This document shows positions 23,957 through 36,096 of a DNA stretch of 64,000 nucleotides, piece by piece. The translations under genes were made by a program, and so were the position numbers. This DNA is from Acephala macrosclerotiorum (taxonomy: Eukaryota > Ascomycota > Leotiomycetes > Helotiales > Mollisiaceae). How positions within the stretch are numbered: the stretch's first letter is position 1; the number at the start of each line of letters is the position of its first letter. Under the pieces are notes generated by a model that was not told the origin of the DNA, did not search any database, and saw only the letters and a program-made list of their open reading frames with translations. The DNA lies in the NCBI GenBank assembly GCA_014904845.1, contig MU119313.1, forward strand, positions 107,267 through 171,266, given 5' to 3'.

Positions 23957-25962
23957 TTTAAGGTTGTTTGTGAGATGCGAAGACAAGGTTTTGTTGCGTG
24001 AGGAATGAAAAGTCTGTTTTTGAGGCTGGTATTGAGAAAGAGAGGATTATTGTTTGATGCGGAATGAGACTTCTCAAGCAAAGGAAAGAGCGAAGCTTTA
24101 TACATTCTGCATCGGGCTTGACCTTTCCATTCCAGAAATTCTGATCGTCGGTTTTCCATCAACTCCAGATGGCATTTTTCCCCAAGAGGAAGCCTTCTGC
24201 GAAGACGAAGATCGACGTCATTGCAGATCTCGAGGCAAAGTCGCTTTTGTACAAACGTGACCCACGAGCCTCAACCCCAAGAAAAGGGCTTCCCCCGGTA
24301 TTTCACGAAGAATCCTGATTAATAATTGCACAAATGATGCCGCTGTCAAAATAAAAGATCTTATTAGAGATAATTAAGCTTGACTTGGTCCCTGGAGGGT
24401 GAGATTTACGTGTATTACGGGGAAACTAAACATGCCAAGACAGCAGATGCCGAACACCATTCCAAAGTGAGAAACCCGTTAGGCCCCCGGATTTTGATTT
24501 TCCGTGCGAAATTTAACGTCCATCGTTAAATGGGTCTGCTGATGTTGCTGAATGCTTCAGAGAGAGAAGATGACATGGAACAGTGATGAGCTCGCTTCGA
24601 AGGTGAACTCAACCTCGTTAAGAGATCGACTACTTACCTGAATCGCGTCATGAGACTTCAAACTACACTATTCTGTTGAGGAAGTTGAGATGTTGCTACT
24701 GGCTACAAATTAGAAAGGAGCTGGCTTGGAAGGACCTCCCTAACTCAACTCTGCGGGTTCCTTTCGTGAGAGGATGGAAAACAATAATTAATGACATGAA
24801 GGTGATAACTTCCCTAGATGAATTTCTTGCAAGAAATGAAAATGAATTCCATTCTCTCCCAAGAATATAATTGGTAGAACTCTGCCCTTTAGAGAAAGGG
24901 ATGACCGATCTGATGGGTAAGGAAGGAGCAGTGGTGAAGGCCCCCTTCTCGAATAGTCTATATTGGGATCCGAAATTGGACAGAAGCATTAGTCGTTGCC
25001 GACGTGCAGCAAAAACTGATATGGAGCAAACGGATGTTGATTTAGAGGTGTCAGACCTCATCATTCGAAGAAGTATATCAGTTGAGAGGGCAAAAGGAGT
25101 GGTATTGATGTCTAATCTGCCCTTCTAGCTAAGTGGAAATACTCCCTTAATAAAGTGCTCTCACCGGTGCATCTAGACCAGCCCAGGCCGCCCATATGAT
25201 CCGATGCGTGATCAAGCATGCGGCTTCACGCCAACATCGCACGATGTCTCAGTTCATTGGTCTCCAATACCACCAAATTACGAGATATCAACCTACACAC
25301 TACTAGGCGCTTCTCCCTCAGTGCTAGTCGTTCTTTGTTGAAGCTGTGAGGAGGTATCCAGTCCGGGTTCGTACTTTTCACCAACGAATTTCCTTCCACG
25401 ACGAAAGTGAATTGAGATTTTCCCAGGGAGGGTGTGAGATCGAGAGAGCTGCATCATATTGCCGCTCTTTATTCAAGCCATTCGATGGCCGAAGAAATTC
25501 CAGTGTCACAACGATTTGCTGAAATTTGTCATCAGTGTTACGCTCGATCTTTATTCAATCCTGGAATAGAGAAGGTGAGGTTGTAGACTCTTGGTACCTA
25601 GACCGCTCTGAGACCATTTTTTTTTTTCAGTTGGTGCTTGAAGGTCACAGATCGGGAGAGGCCAAAATTTTGAAGGTCCGAAGACCAGAGAGGAGAGTTC
25701 TTAATTTCTGGATGCTTAGAATCCGCACAGCACAAGTAAAAACAGGCAGAGGTGTTTTTTATCTCACACTTATGCCCCGAAAACAAAGCAAGAGCAAAGC
25801 GTGCGTCCACTCCCAACTCCCCACAGACAGTCCGAAACAGCAAGCAGCAAGTTCCCACATTCCGAAAAGAAGAAAAGCAAATAATCACCCCACATTCTGA
25901 TACACCGAACCCCACCTTTCAATCGTCGCTCTCCTCCATCCTAATCCACCCCTACTCTCCAC
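23957..25962. other. Intergenic region with one doubtful frame
   Basis: About 2 kb. A plus-strand frame from 24676 to 25128 would encode about 150 residues but has a stop at 24868-24870 and no recognisable motif; overlapping minus-strand frames are equally plausible. I regard it as non-coding or relic DNA. The part next to 23957 is the promoter of the secreted protein. Confidence 0.4.
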
Positions 25963-27190
25963 TTAGAACTTGCGGAGCAACTCGAAATTCTCGTTGTAGA
26001 ACCGCTTGTTAACGACGTCGTAGACATGCTGACCAGGATTGGCAGCGGGGACTTTGCTCCAGTCACGAGGAGGCTCGTTGGCGAAGCGGGACGGGAAGTA
26101 GGGCATGGCCGGTGGGGGTTGAGCAGCCGCAGGACCAGCAGTCTGGGAAGAACCAGCTTTGGGAGGCAGCCGAGATGCATCTGGATCGGAAAGGCTACGT
26201 GGGTTGGTGTAGGTGCCTGGGAGATGGATACGTGTGGCTGATGATCCATCGTTTGAACCTCTCGTGAACTTGGGAGAGGTTGGTGGTGCGGCGGCGCGTC
26301 GACGACGGGGACTCGGAGGCGGAGTAGCGTCGTAGAGATTGTCATCGCTGACACGGCTAGCAACAGGAGCAGAAGGACCTACGACACCCAACGAGTTCGA
26401 CAAACTACCAGAGGAGGAGGCATGGCCCGAAACTCCCAATGGCCCAGCGGGGACTGGGGATGGCGCCTGCACGGGTCCAGAGACAGGGACACCGTGAGGA
26501 TGGGATTTTGAGGCCCCATACTTGATCGGAGAGGGAGCGACCCTGACCATTTCACCATTCTTGTCTGGTGCCGCGATGACACGAACAGCACTCGCTGGGT
26601 CGTCAGCCTCAGCAACGATAGCTTCCTCAACAACACAGGCTCCGAACTTCTCAAGAAGAGCCGCGGAGGGATTCTTGAAGCGCAACAAGAGTCGTTGGCC
26701 TCTGGACTTGGCGGGCAGGGCAGCAAAGGCGACAGTCTTCTGCTTCTTAGCTGGAGTTTGAGTGGGGGCGACAGACTCCTCCTTCACTTCAAGCTTACGC
26801 TTGGAGGCTCGGGATGGTCTGGCTGAAGCAGCAGTCGCGACAGAGGGGGTCTTTGAAAGTATCAGCGACCGTTCGGAAGTACATGCGTGGGTGGAAAATT
26901 ACCTTCTTCTTGGGAGCAGCAACCTTCTCGGGAGCGACACTCTTCTTCTCGGTCTTCTTCTCGACCTCCTCTTTCTCCCTCTTCACTGGTTTGGCCTTAC
27001 TATTAGTCTTGGGCTTCTTGGCGGGAACGGAGGGACCGGAAGACTCTGGTTCGACAGTAGCCTTGCGCTTCTTGCCACTATTGGTGGAATTTGAGAGAGT
27101 CTGTTGAGGAGTGGCGGCGGTAATGGGAGCAGGAGCATGCGCAGCTGAGCCAGCAGCCGCAGCGCGAGCAGACCGAGTTGCGACAGGCAT
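25963..27190 (-). CDS. Basic, Ser/Pro/Ala-rich protein, probably nuclear
   Basis: Two exons, 27190-26903 and 26850-25963, separated by a 52-bp intron (GTAATT...AAG), giving 391 residues. Exon 1 is lysine-rich with nuclear-localisation-like clusters (GKKRKA, AKKPKT, KPVKREKE). After the splice comes RASKRKLEVKEE and AKKQKTVAFAALP. The middle (RGQRLLLRFKNPSAALLEKF) looks folded, followed by disordered Pro/Ser sequence with PPSPRRRRA and a conserved-looking end DVVNKRFYNENFELLRKF. No enzyme motif. A chromatin or RNA-associated role is only inference from composition. Confidence 0.85.
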
Positions 27191-28597
27191 TGTGTCGGTG
27201 ATTGAGATGATAGATTAAAGAATTGATGTTCGTAGAAAGTAGATCGACGAAGGATTGCGACAGCGGGATGTCTGAATACTCAAAGATTCGCTGAAGAAGA
27301 AGTTTGAAAGGTGGGAAGGGGGTCGAGATTAAATATCTGTGGGAAGTTTCGCAAGCGAGAGGCTGCTGGATTTCCTATTGTCAGCCTCACAATGCGAGAA
27401 AGGGTTTTCAGGTGGTCTGTATCTATGTATCACAATAGGAGAATCTTGTGGAAGCGCGCTTTCGCGGTGCGGCGAAGGTTGTTGGGACAATGGTATGTTA
27501 GTATTGTGCGAAAAAGGGATGTCGGGTAATTTTAGGGGGAGTGAATGTCCAAAGCGAGATAGCAAGCCAGGGTAGAGCAAACGCTAGAAATATGCCTTAG
27601 TATTGATCACGAGATCAGTGGGTTTCAAAGCGACGTATTGATAAGTATGGGACATGGATGGACTACTTGGTTTCAATTGTCCTCGATTCAAAGGTTTAGA
27701 ATCACGTGCTACAATTTTTTTATCAAAGTGTCTCGGCACTTATGATCTACAGGAAAGGACTTATCACGACAATATTGTACGTGAATCTGCTCTCAGGGCT
27801 AGGACAGAATGTTGGAAGCGTCGAGGAACTGAAACTGGAAGCGACGCCATACAAGCAATGTCTGGTTTCAAAAGGCTTCAGGATTGGAGATTCATATGGG
27901 ATGACTTATACAGAGAAAACTTGCCATTAGCGGTTTCTCGGAGTCTCTCGAATTCTGGTGGCACATTGCCTGAAAGTTTGAATCATTAAAATCGTGAAGT
28001 GATGGTAAAGGTATGATATTGTTCGAGAAGCTACGTGATTAAAGCTGCACTATTTGCCTTCGGCAATGTACGTGAGAGTTAGATTGCAGTACTTCCTTGG
28101 TTATAGATTTAAGATCTTCAAGCCCCAACTTGTGGCGCCTAAGAGAGAAGATCCATGATATTGTTTCAGCAACAAAGCGAGCGCAAGTTTGCAACAGCTC
28201 ATGAAGAAGATGAGAATATCTGAGCTATCGCGAAGCAATATGAGAAGTATTAATCCATCTAAGATTATTTGCGTTTTCTGAGCAGTATGTTGGAAGAGAA
28301 GTCCGGCAGCGGCAAAGCGTGGAGGAGAATGTCTAGTCTGGTCTTCAAATTCTATTCACAGGAGCCCATAGCGCCGAATCATTAATATCAAGTCGCACAT
28401 TTTGATCTTATCAGTCAACAAATAACATGACAACTTTGTGAACATCAATTGCGCTGGTATCATTTTCAACCTTATTAGATTCATTCATTAATCACGACCT
28501 GCGTCGAATATACTTACCTTCGAAACTATGGGCCTGCTAAATCATGGGGCAAAAGGTTGGCGGAGAGGAGACTTACCTGTCTCATGTGTTACTTACA
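27191..28597. other. Intergenic region
   Basis: About 1.4 kb between two minus-strand genes. It holds the promoter of the basic protein at its left end. A 111-residue plus-strand frame (27654-27989) has no recognisable features, and I do not call it. Confidence 0.45.
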
Positions 28598-30225
28598 TTA
28601 TCCTCGGTATTCTAGACAGCCATCTGCAACACAATAAACACTAACTGGTCCTGGCGTCTGGAATTCCATAATTGCCTGCTTCTTCTCCCGCTTCTGCTCT
28701 TCAGTCACCAAGTTTTGGTGGAAGTTCCACTCACGAGGAGTGGGTTCTTCTTCGCAGGCATTGGAGACTTGTCTGAGGGGACTTGGCTCTGAGGTGGCTT
28801 GTCTTTTTTTTGTCTTAGGATTTGAATCGTTGACTTCCTCTTTCGTGCGCTGGAGAAATTCATCGGCCTCGCGTTGAGCTTGAATCGCTTGATATTCGAG
28901 GGTGATCTTTTGAGCAGGAGTGAGTGTTGGGGATGAGGCCTCTTGCTGTCCCCATGAAGAAGATTATGAGGAGTAGGCAGCCTCAAAGTTATCAAAATCT
29001 AGATGATCAACGCCTCTCTAAGTGGTCTAGGAGGAGGACTAGGGAGCGTCGAGTTCGATGCAGAAGGAGGAATTTGGTCTTCTTCGTAGGTGTGGCCGGC
29101 GTATTGAAGTTGTTGATCTAAGAACTGGTCCACAACGTTGAGCTCTTCGGGTGTAGGTGGTCGTGCCTCTGCTTGATCGATGCTTTCCTCTTCGGATTCG
29201 TCCAAGGATGAGGCTTCATCCCTATCCCAATCCGACCACGAACTACTCTCTTCCTGACTCGACAGTAGGCCTTCAAGTTCCGCTGCACTTTCTGGAAGTC
29301 CTGGGTCGATGATTCTTTGGGGAATTTCTACGAAAGCTGGGCTTTCTAGCGCGCTAGAACGGTTTAGGGGGACTTGCAAGAAGTTTGAGTCAGAGAACTC
29401 ACCCAGCGTTGGAGTGAGGCCCATATTACAGACTCTTTGAGGCACAAGAGGAGGCGTAACAACAATCGTGATCCCCAGAGTATTTCCTTCTTCGGGAACA
29501 GGAAAGGGACTTGCATTATGGCTGTATAAGTACTCGGTGAGGTTGGGAGTAGGTTTTGGCTTTGAAGTTCGCTCAAGTAGGTCCGTGTTTCCTGCTTGAT
29601 GTTGCGGGTCAGAACTGGACTTGAACAGGTACTCGGCTAAATTAGAAGTAAGTTTTGACTTTGCAATATGCTCAGGCATGTCTATTTGCATAGCTGACTG
29701 GTTGGGGCTAGATCTGGACTTATGCAAGTACTCGGTGTAGTGGGTTGCAGGAGAAGACCACAGCCTTTGTTTCACGACAGGCGGTTGGGCGTTTGGCGTA
29801 GGTGGTTGCCAGAGGCTAGTATGATTTGCGAGGCTTTTGAGGCCCTGATCTTCGGCTTGTTCACTGATATCAGGAAGCATTGGGGCTATCTGTCCTGCTC
29901 CGACATCTGTAGCATCGAATCCAAAGTCGAAAGATTCGTATCCCGAAAGCTTTTCAGTTGACAAGTCTCCTGATTCTGTGGCTTGGTTCTCCATGGTAGC
30001 CGCCGGGGCTTCTTTCGAACTGTTTGCTACAGCAGCGGCGGGTGTGATTCGTCGCTTTCGACATGTTGGACATAGCCCGTCGCATTGGACTGTGTGTGAA
30101 CCTGGCGTGCTTGAGGTTGTGGTCATGCTTCTGACGCGGGACCACAACGTGCGAGAAGATGGAACAATGGAGACTACTACGGCATGCCCGCATGTGAATC
30201 TCTCGGCGATGAGAGTGCGTTGCAT
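28598..30225 (-). CDS. Acidic low-complexity protein with N-terminal Cys/His motif; 3' end uncertain
   Basis: The main frame 30225-28999 encodes 408 residues. The start at 30225 is preferred because it includes FTCGHAVVV, which together with QCDGLCPTCRKRR (about residues 48-60) could bind zinc. The body has three related segments ending TEYLHKS, AEYLFKSS and TEYLYSHN, then an acidic Ser/Glu-rich tail. The frame stops at 28999, but another frame continues with DFDNFEAAYSS, a stop, then SSSWGQQEASSPTLTPAQK, LEYQAIQAQREADEFLQRT and EFQTPGPVSVYCVADGCLEY to a stop at 28598. So either an unrecognised intron, or a frameshift plus one stop, separates the two parts. Function unknown. Confidence 0.6.
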
Positions 30226-31981
30226 CTTAACTGAGATGGTGGGATGGTGGGTGATTGAAGTCGAGGGATTGCTGATGCTTACGAAAGACCTCTGAGTTCA
30301 AGTTGGTACAAATTTGAGTATATCAAGTTCTGTAAAACCGCAGCCGAACTATGAAGATGCGTAATGCGGATAGAGCGAGAATCAAATATCTGAAGTATTA
30401 TGAAGCTTTAATAGGTCAACACAAATGGATAGTAAAGTCTGTTCTGGACTAACAATAATACAATGGAGCTGCGAGATATTGTTAAGTCTTTAGATGATAT
30501 GAAAGAATCTCACAAGGAAGTATGGTTGTCTTCATAGCGGAAAGAAAGGTCGGTCACAAAGAACGAAACACAATGCATTGTCTATTGTAAATTGTCTAGA
30601 CAATGAATCAAAGCCTAAATTGAATAAACTTGTTCTTTGTATATAACTATGAATGCTCTTCCTCTTGTACTAGGTCCCAATACTTGTATCCTTTACTAAA
30701 TTCATGTCTAGAAACAGGTAAATAGGGTGAGCAAGTATACGCACATTATAGTACTAGATATTAAGTTTTGGGCCCAAGCGCTTTTTTGCACCAAAACTTC
30801 CCTTTTTGAAAAGGTGCTAAAATTTAACCACTAACTACACGGCATTGTGCACTTTGTGCACTTATAAATTCCATCGCTAAAAAGCCCCGAAGAAGACGAT
30901 TTTAAGCATTTTATTACTAAAGGGAGTGTGTATTTATTCAGCTTAATTTTGGCGATCGAATCGATGCGATGCATTTTTCGCTTAATTTTACTAGCAAAAT
31001 CAGCTCTTACTGCAGCCTCGCACTGTGCAAAGCCCTTTCTGATAGTAAAACCAAGCCTGCAGTCGAGTCATATCGCTTCTTTACAAAGGAGGTGAAGAGT
31101 CTCAGTCCTTGCGAGGACTGTGCTGTGAAATGTCGAACCGCTCGGGAACTCCTCTTGAAAATGCTATCGTAGTACTTGCTTTAAGAAAAATATAAATGAA
31201 TTTTTTCGTTAGCCGAATCCTGTTTTTCCCCTATTATAATTTGTACTTGTGAGTACAATAAGCATGAGGTGTTCATCCTATGATCCATAACAATGAAATT
31301 CGATATTGGATGGCTCTCTATCCGTAAATGATCGCCAGTAGTATTTTCAGGTCAAATCGTCACGTGTGTTGGAAGGGCTGCAGGTTTTTAGCGGCTTCCT
31401 CTTTCTACACATTTAAGTTTTGAATAAGCCACACTGCCAAGACACTATGGTCAGCACTATGCTAATTTTGGTTAGTGATATTCTTTGTCATTATTGTAGC
31501 CTGAGGTTGTTAGTCGCCGCCTTTGGTGTCGCGTGATTTGAGGCTCGACGCTGACCTGCATCGTGTCCTTTATGAACGACGATACATCCTGTATTACTGT
31601 ATAGTCGCTTGCAGAACTGGCTTACCCCTCTAAGCGCGCCTGGAATTTTTCTTTCCCTATTGCACAAGGGCCTTGACACTTGACCAGCGGAAAACGATTG
31701 GCATGTTGCAAGGATTCTCCATAAAATATTCTATTCGCATATTGTACTTGGCAGACGTTTGTTGTTAAACTATTCTATTCCGACTAATTATATTATTATA
31801 TACCCGAGCCTTCGCCGGTCGAGGTACTGGTTTCTAGTTTCAGTCTCAGTGTTACGGGTGGATCTGTCTGGCATCGCGGGTTAATAGTAAGTCGAGCGTT
31901 CTGTCCTTCCCTTAAGTTTCTGCTCGTCGCACCAGAAGCGCCGACCAGCCTTAGACCATAGAGAATCTCGTTCATGCGCAA
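30226..31981. other. Intergenic region
   Basis: About 1.75 kb. It holds promoter DNA for the divergent genes on either side and several small frames without recognisable features, including a 67-residue frame at 30969-31172 and a 14-bp palindrome attgtctagacaat near 30595. No gene or transposon can be supported. Confidence 0.45.
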
Positions 31982-34477
31982 ATGAGTAATCATAGAGCAG
32001 GCTCACAATCTGCCGCGGCCATGACGTCCACTTCCGGCCCGTCAATGACCTTGGGGACTAGCACTGGCCAGAATTCTTTCCCGCAGACGGGTGCGTGGAA
32101 CATGCTCGACCTCTCAAAGCTTCCCGTACAAGCTACCCTTGGCGTCCTCTCCCGATACAGCGCCGCGCGCGTTAATCCGTATACAGCGTTAGTCGGAGAA
32201 GTTCTGTGCCACAACTTTCAGCTCACAACGAAGGGACGGCGGAACGTTGAGGCCGTTGTGAAGAGTTTGAAGGTAGTGGGAAGCCTCGGTGATACATTGG
32301 AGTTCGGGTTTGGGATCGAGGATGTGGTCCGATCTATGGTCAAGTCTGAGAGGGGATGCGTTTGCCTTGCTCTGTGCGCAGCATTGATGGACTGCTACTC
32401 CGAAGATATGGCTGTAGAGGTCCTGATTGAAATGGCCAACCTCACGAAGGTCGATGGCCAATACATGCCATCAAGTGAGTCATGGAAAGAACTGCTGCGT
32501 GCCTGCGCCGGGGCTCTCTCCGCGTCTAAGTTCCCTGTGGTCGCGGAACATTTCATGCAGCTTAACAAGGAAGAGCAGAGACTGGGCGCTTATCGGGGGT
32601 TCGAATCTCTCCCGACAACCTACCGAGGCTGCTCGAGTCCGAAGTCTATCGCCAAAGCCTTGCTCGCGTTGTCGCAGATTTCCCGAAATGAGATGCAGAG
32701 TGTTACTCTGTTAGGCGGTGCCGACGTTGGATGGCTAGCAGCAATGGCAGATTGGCTCCTTGATCTAAGGACGCAAATAATTCAACCGGATGGGGAAGTA
32801 TTTTATACCAACTGCGAATCGGCCAAAATCGTCCAAGTCCAAGTCATGTACATGGGGACAGATGGAACAGCTACGAATTCGGTGCAGACCGTTGGGAAGA
32901 CATACTATCTCGATGACGCCTCGAAATTGTTTAAAGAAGAGGGGAGACTTGACGCTGCTGTAGTGTCTGGTCGAGTGGCGTGGAAGAAGTTGCTTGGTTC
33001 TACATTTCTCTCCGACTTCAAGAAATTGATGGAGATTACACACACCTTCGGAGAACTACTCGGTAGTGCAGCAAGACTGTTCAAAGCCTTGGCGCTGGCA
33101 GACAAGTCGATCCCAGAGACGTACCGCCTGGCTTGTATCAGTTACTGCGACGCGTCTTATGGTTCTGGTTTTGTTACCAACACGTTGCGTTGGTTTCCTG
33201 AATTACAAGCTCTCAAAGAAGACATGCAAAAGGCGTCATCGGTAGATCTAGCTACGGCACGACGCACTTACGAAGCCTGCATAAGTGCCGTAAGAAGCCA
33301 TTGCGATTGCAGAACCTGTCGGTCTTCGACATGTCATCCAGAGCCTGTCAGAGATACCGAGATGACACCCGCGCCTGATGAGCTCCAGGATGATGGCAAC
33401 GATCCAGATAGCCCTGCGTTTGGGGTTAACTCAGAAGATGCTGAATCCCTCGATGATTGGGACCCTGACAGATTCTGCCTTGTCATCATGGTAGAAACTA
33501 TTATATCCACATCTCGTGCGCTGTCGAATGTTGTCATCGAGCAGGAGTCCTTGTTTCCTGTTCGAAGTGGGCTAGAGCTTGCTTATGGAAGGCAGCTTAA
33601 TCAAAGGCGCGCTGCCACGGCAGGGGGGAGAGCAATTAAAGAGATTGGTCCGATTTCTTTCTGCTTGGACTTTGACAACAACTTCTCATTCGGGACGCAG
33701 TCGGGGAATGAAGAAGGCGTCGAAGTACGCTTACATAATGTTCTCGAGCTTTTTGCTGGAAGACGTCCTCCTTCGATAAACTCTAACTCCTCTGCTATCT
33801 GTCTCCACGGCTTGTGTGCTTTTCTCGGCATACTGCAAGAACCGAATGAAGATCGAAACTCGGTCGCCCGTATTCACGTTATTGCAGGAAGAATACTCTT
33901 TGAGACGAAAAGTTACCCAAGGCTAGTAGACCGAGTAGACCGTTTAGACAACCAGGATGTTAAGGCGACTTTCTCCTCAGCACTCGGTATCGTCACGTCC
34001 AAGGATTTGTGTTCAAAAAAATCCCTTAGTGTGCGAGAGAGATCCACAGGACTTGAATGTCTCCTTGAGATTGATATCTGCTCCGCCGAGGGGCATAGTC
34101 CAGTCCAGGTCGGGCCCTCACATCTCGCAGTATTGCTTGCCAGCAGAAGAGGGATTGTTTCTTGCAAGTTGACTATGGAGAGAATCAAGCTTCCAGGCAA
34201 ACGCTGCGGCACTAGGCACAGCGCTACGAGGCAGCTGGGCGACTTGGAGGAAGCAATGGCTAAAGAGGCTCCGTTGCAGGTCAATGGAAAGAAGGTGCTG
34301 GCGTTGAACTGTCAAGGAGCAGATAGAGCCATTACAGCCATAGCGTCCGCGGCATATTTGGATCCCAAATACTCATTTTACGTTGTTGATCGGGAGTGCC
34401 TCGACTGCTGCTTGAAGGCCGCGCTTGCCGTGGACCGTCCGGAACGGAGCCACTTCTGTTTCTTCATCCTTCCTTAG
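31982..34477 (+). CDS. Large intronless protein of unknown function (831 aa)
   Basis: Uninterrupted 2.5-kb frame with normal codon use. The start at 31982 is the first ATG; a second in-frame ATG lies 13 codons later. The N-terminal 40 residues are Ser/Thr-rich. The remainder is mostly helical in character, with GGADVGWLAAMADWLLDL near residue 255. A cysteine cluster HCDCRTCRSSTC near residues 441-452 could bind a metal, and an acidic linker DELQDDGNDPDSPAF follows. No signal peptide or transmembrane segment is evident. It resembles, from memory only, lineage-restricted hypothetical proteins of filamentous ascomycetes; I cannot assign a domain. It sits alone near the pogo transposon, yet shows no RIP damage. 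Confidence 0.85.
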   Translation: MSNHRAGSQSAAAMTSTSGPSMTLGTSTGQNSFPQTGAWNMLDLSKLPVQATLGVLSRYSAARVNPYTALVGEVLCHNFQLTTKGRRNVEAVVKSLKVVGSLGDTLEFGFGIEDVVRSMVKSERGCVCLALCAALMDCYSEDMAVEVLIEMANLTKVDGQYMPSSESWKELLRACAGALSASKFPVVAEHFMQLNKEEQRLGAYRGFESLPTTYRGCSSPKSIAKALLALSQISRNEMQSVTLLGGADVGWLAAMADWLLDLRTQIIQPDGEVFYTNCESAKIVQVQVMYMGTDGTATNSVQTVGKTYYLDDASKLFKEEGRLDAAVVSGRVAWKKLLGSTFLSDFKKLMEITHTFGELLGSAARLFKALALADKSIPETYRLACISYCDASYGSGFVTNTLRWFPELQALKEDMQKASSVDLATARRTYEACISAVRSHCDCRTCRSSTCHPEPVRDTEMTPAPDELQDDGNDPDSPAFGVNSEDAESLDDWDPDRFCLVIMVETIISTSRALSNVVIEQESLFPVRSGLELAYGRQLNQRRAATAGGRAIKEIGPISFCLDFDNNFSFGTQSGNEEGVEVRLHNVLELFAGRRPPSINSNSSAICLHGLCAFLGILQEPNEDRNSVARIHVIAGRILFETKSYPRLVDRVDRLDNQDVKATFSSALGIVTSKDLCSKKSLSVRERSTGLECLLEIDICSAEGHSPVQVGPSHLAVLLASRRGIVSCKLTMERIKLPGKRCGTRHSATRQLGDLEEAMAKEAPLQVNGKKVLALNCQGADRAITAIASAAYLDPKYSFYVVDRECLDCCLKAALAVDRPERSHFCFFILP

Positions 34478-35446
34478 TAGCTGGTAGCTAGTCATCATAC
34501 TAGCCATTGTCAGACACACTACCCTCAGTGGAGTGATCAACAAAATAGGCTAACGGAAGCAATGGGGGACAGATAGGGTGATCGAGCATATGCACTTGGT
34601 GGATAGAGTGGGCGCCTAGAATAGGGAACTAAATCTGTTGATGGGCTAAAGAGAGGTGGAAACCAAACTTAGTAGTACTTAGGCCAGTGATACAATATGT
34701 CAAGGCTACTCAGCGGCCTCGACCAAAGGCACTAGTAGAAGTAAGTGAGAGAGCAGAAGAGGTAGCCGGGGAGGAAACAAGAAAGGAGACAGAGGAGGAA
34801 CTAGCTTTGGAATTGTTTAGTTGTTAATAACTATCCCAATCCCGATCCCCTTTTGTAAATTTATTATTAGACAGACTAAGAAAAATTTAGATGCGAGACC
34901 ATAGCATGTTATAGTCAGAGATAGTTTTTGGAGATCGACGTCCTTTTTTCTAAGCTTTTCAAAAAGTAATTCGACAAATTTGAGTATTTTTTTTTTTTTT
35001 TTTCAAAAAAATATCTTGAACTACGATATTGTTTTCTAAGCTGCTCAGTATACAAGATAACGGCTGGGGGTATTAAATACTGGTATGAATTATTAGTATA
35101 GTTTGATAATAAATACGATTATAGGCATATAGAAAGCTTATTACAAATAAACGCAATATTCAGGTGCGATGTCCGCCGAATTCGGCGGTTTAGTCGCTGT
35201 TTTATGCGACGATTGTCCTAACCCAGGGATCCACAAAGGGGCGCAAGTGCGCTCGCTTCGTCCACCACCGAAAATCTCCCGCCTCCGATGGCTCTCCTTA
35301 AGCGGGAGAGAAGTTTCCCTAAGTTGAGATTCACTCCCGAAGTTCAGAGCCCCAAAGGACAACCGTGCAGAAACGCATTCCAATACTTTGGTGGCCCGTT
35401 TTTTGATGATAACGGTAAGATTTAGACGCACCAGCCCTGTTAAAGA
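34478..35446. other. Intergenic region with a 16-bp perfect palindrome
   Basis: Nearly 1 kb without a convincing gene. It contains a poly(T) tract near 34987-35003 and the perfect palindrome ccgccgaattcggcgg at 35173-35188. Frames just before 35447 may be degraded flank of the glutathione transferase relic. Confidence 0.45.
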
Positions 35447-35707
35447 GTTTTACGTACTGACTACCCTTTGCCCACCAAGAGAATTCATCCGCAAGGAGTT
35501 CCGGTCATTGAGGATCCCAATACCAGCATCACGCTCTAAGAATCTAGCACAATCATCGAGTACCTTGTCGAGACTTACGACGAAGGAAATACTTTGACCT
35601 ATACTCCTTCACTGAACAAATTCTTAGTCAAGAAATGGCTGCATTTTCGGACAGGCGGGATGGTTTGCAAACTTTCACCCAGAGCGAATTACAAGCGCAA
35701 CAAATAG
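35447..35707 (+). pseudogene. Glutathione S-transferase N-terminal fragment (Ure2-like)
   Basis: A single frame reads HPQGVPVIEDPNTSITL, stop, ESSTIIEYLVETYDEGNTL, TYTPSLNKFLVKKWLHF. This is the cis-proline and glutathione-binding part of the thioredoxin fold of fungal Ure2-like transferases, where the usual text is VPVIEDPNT.ITLWESGAI. The stop TAA at 35537-35539 stands where TGG (Trp) is expected, two G-to-A changes typical of RIP. The first strand-helix and the whole C-terminal helical domain are absent or unrecognisable. It is a relic and not a gene. Confidence 0.75.
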
Positions 35708-35948
35708 ATATAACTAGATAAAGAGAGTGTTGTTAGTCTTAAACAGAGCTCTGCAAGGGAAGCACTACCTTGTGGGCGACAAGTGGTATGTATAAGTACA
35801 TCGCACCTCCGGAACAGCACTGTACTTACAATCATGCGGTACCATCGCAAATCTTTCATTCGTTACTTGGGACACCTTAATATCATGACTCTTCGGCAAT
35901 GAGGCCGAGGAGTTAGAGATCGAGATGAATTTCCGGAAACTGAGTATA

Positions 35949-35999
35949 AGTCAAACCCCCTAGAAGTGGGCCCCCCCCTGTTCTGGGCCACCTCGCTTA
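35949..35999 (+). repeat. Left terminal inverted repeat of the pogo element
   Basis: 51 bp, exact reverse complement of 37735-37785, including the 8-base homopolymer. Confidence 0.97.
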
Positions 36000-36096
36000 G
36001 CACACCGCCACTACCCCACCACCCACTTTAACTTCGAATATTTTTATTATTCCTTAATAAAACTCTTTCAAATTTTGCAAGTCATTAGAGCCGATC

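Noticed and set aside
30969..31172. 67-residue plus-strand frame with five Cys
   Set aside because: Isolated, no motif, no splice or promoter support; not distinguishable from chance.
32598..32612. tRNA B-box-like gggttcgaatc
   Set aside because: It lies inside the 831-residue coding frame and has no matching A-box or cloverleaf. No tRNA was found in the window.
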